From Paractinoplanes lichenicola (lineage in GTDB: Bacteria; Actinomycetota; Actinomycetes; Mycobacteriales; Micromonosporaceae): 64,000 bases of DNA. The translations under genes and the position numbers were made by a program. Position 1 is the stretch's first letter, and each line of letters starts with the position of its first letter. Location of the stretch: assembly GCF_016785085.1 (NCBI RefSeq), contig NZ_JAENHO010000012.1:62001-126000 (forward strand), read 5' to 3'. Below the pieces are notes generated by a model. The model did no database searches and had not been told where the DNA came from. It saw nothing but the letters and a program-made list of their open reading frames with translations. Shown here piece by piece: positions 49,291 to 56,856 of the stretch.

Positions 49291-49878
49291 ATGCCGGGTC
49301 GGTTCGTGTACTGGATGAACGTCTCGCTGGATCTCAAGATCGAGCACGCGCCGGGCGAGCAGGGCGGCGGCGAGTGGATGCGGATCGGCGAGGCCCTGCA
49401 TCAGGAGTTCAACACGAGGGCGCGGGCGTTCACGGCCATGGTTCAGGGCCGGACGATCTACGAGACGATGGAGTCGTTCTGGCCGGCCGCGCGCACCGAC
49501 GAGTCGCTGCCCGGCTACCTGCGGGAGTACGGGGAGATCTGGACCTCGGCGCCGAAGGTTCTGGTGTCGCGCACGCGCACCACGGCCGAGCACAACACGC
49601 GGGTGGCCGGCGACGACGTGATCGGGGCGCTGACCCGGCTGCGGGCCGAGACCGACGGCGACATCGGGGTGGGCGGGGCCACGACGGCCACCCTGCTGCT
49701 GCGGGCCGGGTTGCTCGACGAGTTGCTGCTTTTCACTCATCCGGTCGTGCTCGGCGGCGGGCGGCCGCTGTTCGACGACCTCGAGTCGCCGGTCGAGCTC
49801 GACCTGATCGAGCAGCAGTCGTTCGAGGAGGGCGTCACGATGCACCGGTACGCCGTCAGGCACTCGGACGCGCCGTGA
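49291..49878 (+). CDS. Dihydrofolate reductase (RibD C-terminal-like) family protein
   Basis: 195-aa protein with the DHFR/RibD_C fold: FVYWMNVSLDLKIE at the N-terminus, QGRTIYETMESFWP and the nucleotide-binding GVGGATTATLLLRAGLLDEL, then HPVVLGGGRPLFDDL. These soluble reductases are usually not folate enzymes; the substrate is unknown. ATG 49291 follows GGGAGGGC. The 3' end overlaps the convergent MerR gene by 23 bp. Confidence 0.88.
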   Translation: MPGRFVYWMNVSLDLKIEHAPGEQGGGEWMRIGEALHQEFNTRARAFTAMVQGRTIYETMESFWPAARTDESLPGYLREYGEIWTSAPKVLVSRTRTTAEHNTRVAGDDVIGALTRLRAETDGDIGVGGATTATLLLRAGLLDELLLFTHPVVLGGGRPLFDDLESPVELDLIEQQSFEEGVTMHRYAVRHSDAP

Positions 49879-50290
49879 CGGTGACCGTCGGCAGGGGGCA
49901 GTCGGGGCAGGTGCAGTCGGTCAGGCTGTCGCATCGGGCGTCGACGACCTGAACGAGCGTGGCCCTGATGGCGGTCAGGTCGGCGATCTTCCGATCGATC
50001 TCGGCGATCTTGCCGGTGGCCCGGGCGAGCAGGTCGGGGCCGGGGTGCGGGCGGCGGCCGGTGGCCAGCAGGCCGGCCACCTCGTCGAGGGTGAACCCGA
50101 GGCCCTGGGCGGCCTTGATGACGGTGAGCAGGGCGACCGTGCCGGGCGGGTAGAGGCGGTGGCCGCCGTTCGAGCGGACCGGCTCGGCCAGCAGACCCCG
50201 GCGCTCGTAGTAGCGCAGCGTCTGGATGTTGACGCCGGCCCGGGCGGCCACCTCACCGGTGCGCAGCGGGGCCGGTGCGTCGATAGTCAT
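49856..50290 (-). CDS. MerR-family metal-type regulator
   Basis: 144-aa regulator. N-terminal HTH: RTGEVAARAGVNIQTLRYYERRGLL followed by GGHRLYPPGTVALL (split here for length); a long dimerisation helix; and a C-terminal cysteine-rich tail with ARCDSLTDCTCPDCPLP, which fits binding of a thiophilic or soft metal (Hg, Cd, Zn-type MerR). No transporter or reductase gene is adjacent in the same orientation, so the target is not obvious. Confidence 0.9.
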   Translation of the reverse strand: MTIDAPAPLRTGEVAARAGVNIQTLRYYERRGLLAEPVRSNGGHRLYPPGTVALLTVIKAAQGLGFTLDEVAGLLATGRRPHPGPDLLARATGKIAEIDRKIADLTAIRATLVQVVDARCDSLTDCTCPDCPLPTVTVTARPSA

Positions 50291-50333
50291 GTCCCGACGG
50301 TAAACCCGTACCCGGGTATCGGTTGCAACCCGG

Positions 50334-51035
50334 TCAGGCCAGCTTGAGGAGCAGGGTGGCCAGCTCGCCGGGGACGGTGATCATGCAGTCGTGGCCGCTG
50401 CGCAGCTGGAAGACCTGGGCCCTGCGGTCGTCGACCGGGCGGCGGGTGATGCCCTCGGGCTCGGAGCCGACGCAGTGGATGTGCGTGCGCGCGATGGCCG
50501 CCGCGGCCGGGTTGTCCAGGCGTACGGGCTCGGCGTAGGCGCGGATCGGCTCGTCGACCAGCGTCGAGCGCAGCCAGGCGATGTCGCCGGGGTCGGTGAC
50601 GCCGAACAGGCCGTACGGCGCGGGCAGCTCGGGCAGCGGCGGGACCCGATCCGGCGCGTCCGACCGGGCGGCCGCGTCGACCAGCGTACGGGTGATCGGC
50701 ATGACGTCGAGGGCGGTCTCGCCGTGCACCGGGACCATCGCGTCGAGGAAGACCAGGTGCCCGATCCGCTCCGGCGCGTCGTTGGCCACCGAGCTGATGA
50801 CCAGGCCGGCGTAGCTGTGGCCGACCAGCACGACGTCGGTCAGCTCCTCCTCGGTCAGCAGCCGCACGACGTCGGCCACGTACGCCTCCAGGCCCGCCTC
50901 CGGCTCGAACCGGTCGCCGTGGCCGGGCAGGGTCGGGGCCAGGACGCGGTGGCCGGCCGCGGTGAGCAGCGGAACCAGCCGCTCCCAGGCCCGGCCGTTG
51001 TGCCAGGCGCCGTGCACGAGCACGTAGGTCGTCAT
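50334..51035 (-). CDS. Alpha/beta-hydrolase (salicylate-esterase/methylesterase type)
   Basis: 233 aa. YVLVHGAWHNGRAWERL is the oxyanion block and VGHSYAGLVISS the nucleophile elbow with Ser; SGHDCMITVPGELATLLLKL at the C-terminus holds the catalytic His. The pattern is that of plant-methylesterase-like bacterial hydrolases. Divergent from a tetR gene with two operators in between, so it is probably induced by a ligand of that TetR. Confidence 0.9.
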   Translation of the reverse strand: MTTYVLVHGAWHNGRAWERLVPLLTAAGHRVLAPTLPGHGDRFEPEAGLEAYVADVVRLLTEEELTDVVLVGHSYAGLVISSVANDAPERIGHLVFLDAMVPVHGETALDVMPITRTLVDAAARSDAPDRVPPLPELPAPYGLFGVTDPGDIAWLRSTLVDEPIRAYAEPVRLDNPAAAAIARTHIHCVGSEPEGITRRPVDDRRAQVFQLRSGHDCMITVPGELATLLLKLA

Positions 51036-51052
51036 CGGATATCCTCCTCAAA

Positions 51053-51093
51053 CGGGACGGTGTCCCGGTTGACGATACGGGACAGTGTCCCGT
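51053..51093. promoter_or_regulatory. Two TetR-type operators between hydrolase and tetR genes
   Basis: Site 1 CGGGAC-GGT-GTCCCG (51053-51067) and site 2 ACGGGAC-AGT-GTCCCGT (51077-51093) are perfect inverted repeats with 3-bp centres, 25 bp apart centre to centre. They cover the promoters of both divergent genes. Confidence 0.75.
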
Positions 51094-51115
51094 TTAGCTG
51101 TCGTGAGGTGATGTG

Positions 51116-51697
51116 GTGACCGACACTCGGCCCAAGCGGGCCGACGCCCGGCGCAATCAGGAGGCGCTGCTCGGCGCGGCCGCGACGATCTTCGTACGTT
51201 CCGGGGTGGAGGCGCCGATCCGCGACATCGCGGCCGAGGCGGGGGTCGGCACGGCCACGATCTACCGGCACTTCCCGACCCGGGCCGACCTGATCGTGGC
51301 CGTCTACCGCCATCAGGTCGAGGCGCTCGCCACGGCCGGCCCTTCGCTGCTCGAAAACAGCCCGACCCCGTACGAGGCCCTGCGGCAGTGGATCGATCTG
51401 CTCGTCAACTTCGTGGTCACCAAGCTCGGCCTGGCCCGGGTGCTGCAGTCCGACGACCCCTGCTACGACCCGCTGCACTCGTACTTCCTGGAACGGCTCG
51501 AACCCGTCTGCGCGAGCCTGCTCGAGGCCGCGGCCGCCGCCGGGCAGATCCGGGCCGGGCAGGACGCGGCCGAGCTGATGTACGGCGTCGGCGGGCTGTG
51601 CGCGGGCAGCAATCCGCGCTACGACGCCCGGCGCCTGGTTCAGCTGCTGGTGGCCGGGCTGGCGAACCCGCGCAGCACGTCGAGCCCCGGGGCGTAG
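51116..51697 (+). CDS. TetR-family repressor
   Basis: 193-aa regulator. RRNQEALLGAAATIFVRSGV and DIAAEAGVGTATIYRHFPTR form the HTH domain; the C-terminal part is the SbtR-type ligand-binding domain. GTG 51116 (or 51113) follows AGGTGA. Two palindromes with CGGGAC/GTCCCG halves precede it, so autoregulation and control of the divergent hydrolase are likely. Its 3' end overlaps the convergent kinase gene by 58 bp, the longest overlap in the window. Confidence 0.92.
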   Translation: MTDTRPKRADARRNQEALLGAAATIFVRSGVEAPIRDIAAEAGVGTATIYRHFPTRADLIVAVYRHQVEALATAGPSLLENSPTPYEALRQWIDLLVNFVVTKLGLARVLQSDDPCYDPLHSYFLERLEPVCASLLEAAAAAGQIRAGQDAAELMYGVGGLCAGSNPRYDARRLVQLLVAGLANPRSTSSPGA

Positions 51698-52104
51698 CCG
51701 TCCGTGGTCTCGACGTCGAGAGTGGGCACGTCGAGGCGTACGGGGTCGAAGGTGTGGTCTCGCGGCGGCCGCCCCCGCTGCGCGATGCGGCGATCGAGCG
51801 CGGCCGTCGAAGCCCGGCAGCGCAGAATCCGCACGTCACCGTGGCGCAGCAGCGGCTCCAGGCCCCGCGCCCAGGCCGGATGCTGGAAGGCCGCCTCCGC
51901 CACGTGAGACACGTCGTTGGTCAGATAGAGGCGGATCGCGGCGAAGAACACGTCGTACGTGCGGAGCATGTCGGGCGGGTCCATGCCGGCGTGGATCTCG
52001 TCGCGATGCAGCGCCGGCCGCCCGAGGTCGAGCGCCAGCCGCCGCGCGAGGGTGGACTTGCCCGCCCCGGGCGGCCCGGTCACGACAAGCAGGACGGGCG
52101 TCAT
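51640..52104 (-). CDS. Small P-loop kinase/AAA-type ATP-binding protein
   Basis: 154 aa. Walker A TGPPGAGKSTLARRLA (9-24), followed by a kinase-like layout: RPALHRDEIHAGM (DxD-like acceptor region) and ILRCRASTAALDRRIAQRGR with basic LID-type residues. It resembles the Zeta-toxin/adenylylsulfate-kinase/shikimate-kinase group of small-molecule kinases, without a clear match to any. ATG 52104 overlaps the upstream gene by 4 bp, so it ends a three-gene operon with a TPR-like protein and a DUF402 protein. Confidence 0.82.
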   Translation of the reverse strand: MTPVLLVVTGPPGAGKSTLARRLALDLGRPALHRDEIHAGMDPPDMLRTYDVFFAAIRLYLTNDVSHVAEAAFQHPAWARGLEPLLRHGDVRILRCRASTAALDRRIAQRGRPPRDHTFDPVRLDVPTLDVETTDGYAPGLDVLRGFASPATSS

Positions 52105-52556
52105 GTGAGCTGCTCGGTCAGGCGGTCGAGACCGTCCCTGATCAGCCGGCCGTAGTCGTCGTCGCCGAGGGCGCCGATGCCCGCCCGCGCCTGCTCCAGG
52201 TGGTCGCGGGCCCGGACGAGGTCGCCGAGCTTGCGATAACAGCCGGCCAGGTTGAGATGCAGCGACGGATAGAGCGCGGCCACCGACAGCGGGACGCCGG
52301 CCTCGGCCACCCGATCGTCGGTCAGCCGCCCGATCGCCCGCAGCGCGCGCAGCTCCCACTCCAGCTCCTGCGCGGGCTCGTCCTGCACGTCGCTCATCGA
52401 ATGGGCCAGCACGCACACATGTAAGGGGTCGCCCTGCTCACCGCCGATCTCGTCCCAGATCTCGGCGAACATCCCGTACGCGGCCTCCCGCTGCCCGCGG
52501 CCGTGGTGCAGCTCGACAGCCTGCCCGATCCGGGCCAGCGTGGCATCGGCGTTCAC
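52101..52556 (-). CDS. TPR-like helical protein, unknown
   Basis: 151 aa from GTG 52556, preceded by GGGGGAGG. All-helical with two or three TPR-like pairs (YPSLHLNLAGCYRKLGDLVR, ARDHLEQARAGIG). No enzymatic motif. Overlaps its upstream and downstream neighbours by 4 bp each, so it is translated with the DUF402 protein and the small kinase. Probably an adaptor or scaffold. Confidence 0.72.
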   Translation of the reverse strand: MNADATLARIGQAVELHHGRGQREAAYGMFAEIWDEIGGEQGDPLHVCVLAHSMSDVQDEPAQELEWELRALRAIGRLTDDRVAEAGVPLSVAALYPSLHLNLAGCYRKLGDLVRARDHLEQARAGIGALGDDDYGRLIRDGLDRLTEQLT

Positions 52557-53053
52557 GCCTCCCCCAACCGGTCGAGCAGCTGCCAGCCGCGCTCCAGCCA
52601 CGGCTCCCGCCTTTCGCGCAGCGTCGCGGCGCACTTCTCCGCCGTGGCGCGGGCCAAGCCGGCGTCGCCCGCGGTCATCCAGCCGCGCAGCAAGGACTCC
52701 TCGTACTCGTCCCAGTCCTCGATCTCGACCCGCCCTTCATCCACGTGCAGCACCGGATCGAGCTCAAGGTCGACATAGCGCCACCCGTCCTCGACGACCT
52801 CGGGCGGCAGGCACACGTCGATCTCCAGCCGCCGATCCCCGGGCTCACCGACCCACCACGCCGCCCACGGCCGCCCCTCGGCCAGCCACACGACAACCGG
52901 CACGGCCGACGCCCCCTCATCGTGCGGCGCCGCCCACGGCGTCCCGACCGGCGCCCACAACCACGCCCCCTCGGCCTCCTCAGCCACAGTCCGGAAGTCG
53001 AACCGATAAATCCCGCCGGGCCGCTTGATCTTCCACAGTCGACTGATGCCCAC
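52553..53053 (-). CDS. DUF402 family protein
   Basis: 166 aa. The DUF402 core is visible: WWVGEPGDRRLEIDVCLPPE, GWRYVDLELDPVLHVDEGRV and VEIEDWDEYEESL with conserved Asp/Glu residues. Relatives in Gram-positive bacteria include nucleoside di/triphosphate phosphatases (Ntdp), so phosphatase activity is possible. First gene of an operon with the TPR-like protein and the small kinase. Confidence 0.8.
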   Translation of the reverse strand: MGISRLWKIKRPGGIYRFDFRTVAEEAEGAWLWAPVGTPWAAPHDEGASAVPVVVWLAEGRPWAAWWVGEPGDRRLEIDVCLPPEVVEDGWRYVDLELDPVLHVDEGRVEIEDWDEYEESLLRGWMTAGDAGLARATAEKCAATLRERREPWLERGWQLLDRLGEA

Positions 53054-53338
53054 AAGGCACCTTAGCCAGCCGCCAGTGACACGACGGTGACAAGCAGCCG
53101 GCGGGGACAGCGAGAATCAGCCCGGGTCAACGACCTTCACACCCGGCCAGCGATGTTGGGGGCGTGCTTGGTCAACCGGGCGCGGCGCCAAAATGCCGTT
53201 GAGCAGGTCGGCCCTCCCTCGTGGATCGGTCGTTCGGAATGGGGTCGGTAAAGAGGTGTCGGGGGTTCAGCTCTTTCGGTGACGGGGGTCGGCCGAAGTG
53301 CCGACGCGCGGATGGCGGCGGGCGGCCAGACTGGCTCG

Positions 53339-54064
53339 GTGACGTATCCCACACCGCAGCGGGCCGGGTTCTGGCGGCGGCTCACCGTCTTGCAGCGCGT
53401 TGCCCTGATCACGGTCGCGCTGATTTTGCCCTGTCTTGGGGGTGTGACGGTGGCCGGCGTGTTCGCGAGCGGCGGCGACGACGCTCCGAAGACCGACCGG
53501 CTCGCCGCCGACGTGCAGGCGGTCGAGACCACGGCGGCGGCGCCCACGACCGCCGCCACCGCGCCCGCCACTGCCGAGGAGACGGCCGCGGCCACGGTGA
53601 CGGAGGCGGCGGACGCCCCGACGACTCAGGCCCCGGCGCCAACCACTGCGGCCCCGGCTGTGGTCACCAAGACCAGGACCGTGGAGGGGCCGATCCCGTT
53701 CGGGACGCGCAAGGTCTCCGACGATTCGCTGGCCGAGGGCAAGACCCGCGTACGGACCAAGGGTGTGCCGGGCGTGAAGACGATCACCTGGCAGATCACC
53801 TACACCAACGGGAAGCCGACCGAGCGGCGCATGGTCAAGACCGTCGTCAAGCGCAAGCCGGTCACCCAGGTGATCGCCGTCGGGGCCAAGGCGGCAAGCG
53901 AGTGCGACCCGAATTACAGCGGGTGCGTGCCGATCGCCAGCGACGTCGACTGCGCGGGTGGCAGCGGCAACGGGCCCGCGTACGTGAAAGGCCCGGTCAA
54001 TGTGATCGGCGATGACATCTACGACCTGGACCGCGACGGCGACGGCGTGGCCTGCGACAGCTAG
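53339..54064 (+). CDS. Membrane-anchored G5-domain and excalibur protein
   Basis: 241 aa from GTG 53339. A short cytoplasmic N-terminus (YPTPQRAGFWRRL), one membrane helix (about 17-42), then an Ala/Thr/Pro-rich wall-spanning linker. A G5 domain follows (EGPIPFGTRKVSDDSL to KRKPVTQVIAVG), of the kind that binds N-acetylglucosamine or zinc in cell-wall proteins. The C-terminus is a calcium-binding excalibur domain, with DCAG and the DxDxDG loop in DLDRDGDGVACDS. Likely an extracellular cell-wall protein. The stop overlaps the convergent HIT gene by 4 bp. Confidence 0.88.
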   Translation: MTYPTPQRAGFWRRLTVLQRVALITVALILPCLGGVTVAGVFASGGDDAPKTDRLAADVQAVETTAAAPTTAATAPATAEETAAATVTEAADAPTTQAPAPTTAAPAVVTKTRTVEGPIPFGTRKVSDDSLAEGKTRVRTKGVPGVKTITWQITYTNGKPTERRMVKTVVKRKPVTQVIAVGAKAASECDPNYSGCVPIASDVDCAGGSGNGPAYVKGPVNVIGDDIYDLDRDGDGVACDS

Positions 54065-54453
54065 AGCGCGGCTTGGATCCGCTTGAGATCGTCGTCGAGG
54101 CGTGCGGCGGGCACGTCGTTGTCGACGCGGGCGAAGTCGAAGTCGGCCATCTCGTACGCGGGGAAGACGTGCACGTGGGCGTGCGGGACCTCGAAGCCGG
54201 CCACCACCAGGCCGACCCGCGGGGACCCGTACGCCCGCTTGAGCGCGGCCCCGATCGTGTGGCTGACCGCCATCACGTGGCCGAGCAGGTCGGCGGGCAG
54301 CTGGGTCCAGTCGTCGATCTCCTCGCGCGGCACGACCAGCGTGTGCCCGGCGGTGAGCGGCGCGATCGTCAGGAACGCGGCCACCCGGTCGTCGGACCAG
54401 ACGATCCGCCCGGGCAGGTCGCCGTTGATGATCTTTGTGAAGATGCTGGCCAT
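54061..54453 (-). CDS. HIT family hydrolase
   Basis: 130-aa histidine-triad nucleotide-binding protein. FTKIINGDLPGRIVWSDD at the N-terminus and HAHVHVFP as the catalytic triad are diagnostic, and TAGHTLVVPRE is the first conserved loop. HIT proteins hydrolyse adenosine phosphoramidates or dinucleotides. Divergent from the SagB-type gene. Confidence 0.95.
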   Translation of the reverse strand: MASIFTKIINGDLPGRIVWSDDRVAAFLTIAPLTAGHTLVVPREEIDDWTQLPADLLGHVMAVSHTIGAALKRAYGSPRVGLVVAGFEVPHAHVHVFPAYEMADFDFARVDNDVPAARLDDDLKRIQAAL

Positions 54454-54500
54454 GACCGTCCTCAGCTAGTTTTGTCGGGCCCGGATGGCAGAGTATCGCT

Positions 54501-55934
54501 GTGGACATTGATACCGGCGCCGGACTGCTGCACCGCCTCACGTCCTACTCGGGGGCTCGCGAGTGGGACGTCCCGATCGACGACCCCCGCGTGCGTCACG
54601 ACCTGACGCCCAACGATCCCGAGACCTCCCCGCCGCAGGTCAAGGCCTATCCCGGCGATCTGCCCGTCACTCCCCTGCCGCGTGACCTGCCCGATCCGGG
54701 CGGGCCGGCCGCCGACGTGCTCTCGGGCCGGGCCGGGCCCGCGCGGCCGCTCGACGCCGCGCAGCTCGGCCGGGTGCTGTTCCTCGGCGCCGGCGTGGTG
54801 CGCACGATGGTCCGCGACGGGCGCCCGATGCTGTTCCGCGCGGCCGGCTCGGCCGGGGCAAGATTCCCCCTGGAGGTCTACCCGGTGACCCGCGGCGTCG
54901 AGGGCGTCGACGACGGCGTCCACTGGTACGACCCGGTGGCGCACGCCCTCGTGCGGATCGGCCCGCCCGCCGCGGGCGACACCACGACCCTGGTCGTCAC
55001 CGGCGTCCCGTGGCGCACCGGCTGGCGCTACGCCGAGCGCGGCTTCCGCCACCTCTACTGGGATGCGGGCACCCTGCTCGCGCAGCTCGAGGCGGCCGCG
55101 GCCGCGTTCGGCCCCCGCCTGCGCACGGTCTTCCCCGACGCCGGGGTCACGTCGCTGGTCGGCGCCGACGGCGTGCACGAGTTCCCGCTCGCGCTGCTCA
55201 CCCTTGGCGACGGCGAGCCCGCCGTGACCCCGACCGGCCCGGCCACCCCGGGCGGTGACCTGCCGCCGGTGGAGTTCCCGCTGGTCACCCAGGCCCAGCG
55301 CGCGGGCGACGGCGACGGCCTGGGCAGCCCGTGGCCGATCGGCGCCGCCGTCGAGCCCAGCCCGAAGAGCGAGACCCTCGACGCCGTGATCCGCCGCCGC
55401 GGCTCGCAGCGCCGGATGGACCGCACAAAGACGGTGCCCCTCGAATCGCTGACCTGGCCGATGGCCGCCGCGCTGCGGGGCATCGAGATCCCGCACTGGG
55501 TGGCGGTGCACGGCGTCGACGGGGTCGAGCCCGGCATCTATCGCTGGCCCGACCTCGAGCACCCGATCGTGACCGGCGACCTGCGCTCCGAGCTGGAACG
55601 CGTCTCGCTCGGCCAGTCACTCTCGGCCGATGCGGCGTATGTGGTGATCGCGGCCGTCCCCGGCGACGACCTGGACGACCGCTCGTATCGCACCGCGCAG
55701 CTGGCCGCCGGCGTGGTGGAGGGCCGCCTGCACCTGGCGGCGTATGCGGTCGGGGCCAGCGCCTCCGGCATGACGTTCCTGGATTCCGAGGTGCCGGCGC
55801 TGCTGCACGAGCCCGGCAGCTTGGTGACGCTGCTGTTCACGTGCGTCGGCGTCCCCGAATACCAGTCCAAGGCAGGCGGCGGCCCGGGCGATCCCGTCGC
55901 CGTGCGCCGAGTCGTGCCCCGGCTGGTCGACTGA
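54501..55934 (+). CDS. SagB-type (nitroreductase-fold) dehydrogenase, tandem domains
   Basis: 477 aa from GTG 54501. Two nitroreductase-like FMN domains: N-terminal (about 1-245: HRLTSYSGAREWDVPIDDP, GVVRTMVRDGRPMLFRAAGS, FPLEVYPVTRG) and C-terminal (about 290-477: RRRGSQRRMDRTKTVPLESL, AAYAVGASASGMTFLD). The family includes oxidases of azoline-containing peptides and hydrogen-peroxide-linked redox enzymes, but no precursor or cyclodehydratase gene is nearby, so a thiazole/oxazole role is not supported. The MBL-fold gene follows 12 bp later and is probably cotranscribed. Confidence 0.85.
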   Translation: MDIDTGAGLLHRLTSYSGAREWDVPIDDPRVRHDLTPNDPETSPPQVKAYPGDLPVTPLPRDLPDPGGPAADVLSGRAGPARPLDAAQLGRVLFLGAGVVRTMVRDGRPMLFRAAGSAGARFPLEVYPVTRGVEGVDDGVHWYDPVAHALVRIGPPAAGDTTTLVVTGVPWRTGWRYAERGFRHLYWDAGTLLAQLEAAAAAFGPRLRTVFPDAGVTSLVGADGVHEFPLALLTLGDGEPAVTPTGPATPGGDLPPVEFPLVTQAQRAGDGDGLGSPWPIGAAVEPSPKSETLDAVIRRRGSQRRMDRTKTVPLESLTWPMAAALRGIEIPHWVAVHGVDGVEPGIYRWPDLEHPIVTGDLRSELERVSLGQSLSADAAYVVIAAVPGDDLDDRSYRTAQLAAGVVEGRLHLAAYAVGASASGMTFLDSEVPALLHEPGSLVTLLFTCVGVPEYQSKAGGGPGDPVAVRRVVPRLVD

Positions 55935-55946
55935 GGAGGCGAGATC

Positions 55947-56759
55947 GTGCTCGAACAGGTTGCCGACGGAGTGCTCGTTCACGAGAGCGAGTTCCTTCAG
56001 AGCCATGCGGTGGTGGTGCAGGGCCCGACCGGGGTGCTGCTCGTCGACCCCGGCGTGCGCGACGCCGAGCTGGCCTGCCTCGCGGACGACCTGGCGGGGC
56101 AGACCGTGGTCGCGGGCTTCTCGACGCATTCGCACTGGGATCACATCCTCTGGCACGCCCGGCTCGGCGATCCGCCGCGCTACGGCACGGCCCGCTGCGC
56201 GGCCGACGTCCGGGAGCAGCTGTCCGCGCCGGAGGCGAAGGCCGAGATCACCGAGCATCTGGAGCCGACCGGCCTGGCCGACCAGGTCTCGCTCGACCTG
56301 CTCGGCCTGGTCACCGGGCTGCCGGCGGGGGCGGGCGAGATCCCGTGGGACGGCCCGGTGGTCCGCATCCTCGAGCACGACGCCCATGCGCCGGGCCACG
56401 CGGCGTTGCTGATCGAGGAGAGCGGGGTGCTGATCGCGGGCGACATGCTGTCCGACATCCTGGTGCCGATGCTCAACTGGGCTCCGGCGGCCGACCCGAT
56501 CGAGGACTATCTGGCGGCGCTGCGGCTGCTGGAGGGTGTGGCCGGCGAGGCGCGGGTCGTGGTCGCGGGGCACGGGTCGGTCGGCGGGGCCGAGGAGCTC
56601 CGCGGCCGGATCGAGCGGGACAGGGCGTACGTGCTGGCCTTGCGGGAGGGCCGCGAGCCGAGCGACGATCCGCGAATCGGGCCGGCGGTGCGGCCCGGCT
56701 GGGAATGGGTCAACGACGTGCACGAGGGGCAGGTGCAGAGGCTGGCCACGCGGGGTTAG
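55947..56759 (+). CDS. MBL-fold metallohydrolase
   Basis: 270 aa from GTG 55947, preceded by GAGGAGGCGA-type purine-rich bases. The metal motif is HSHWDH in STHSHWDHILWH, the further ligands DAHAPGH, AGDML and the final GHGSV. Central helical segment 80-110 is unusual for small glyoxalase-II-like members. Cytosolic hydrolase of thioesters or similar; substrate unknown. Cotranscribed with the SagB-type oxidoreductase. Confidence 0.9.
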   Translation: MLEQVADGVLVHESEFLQSHAVVVQGPTGVLLVDPGVRDAELACLADDLAGQTVVAGFSTHSHWDHILWHARLGDPPRYGTARCAADVREQLSAPEAKAEITEHLEPTGLADQVSLDLLGLVTGLPAGAGEIPWDGPVVRILEHDAHAPGHAALLIEESGVLIAGDMLSDILVPMLNWAPAADPIEDYLAALRLLEGVAGEARVVVAGHGSVGGAEELRGRIERDRAYVLALREGREPSDDPRIGPAVRPGWEWVNDVHEGQVQRLATRG

Positions 56760-56856
56760 TCAAGCGAAGGGCCAGCTCTTCAGCGGGCCGCGAGCGGGGC
56801 GGCGGGGCGGCGGCGCGGCGGCGGGGGCGGGGCTGCTCTCAATGGGCCGCGAGAGG

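Noticed and set aside
54501..55934. Azole (TOMM) peptide biosynthesis locus
   Set aside because: Only the SagB-type protein is present. No YcaO cyclodehydratase, ThiF-like partner or precursor peptide is encoded nearby.
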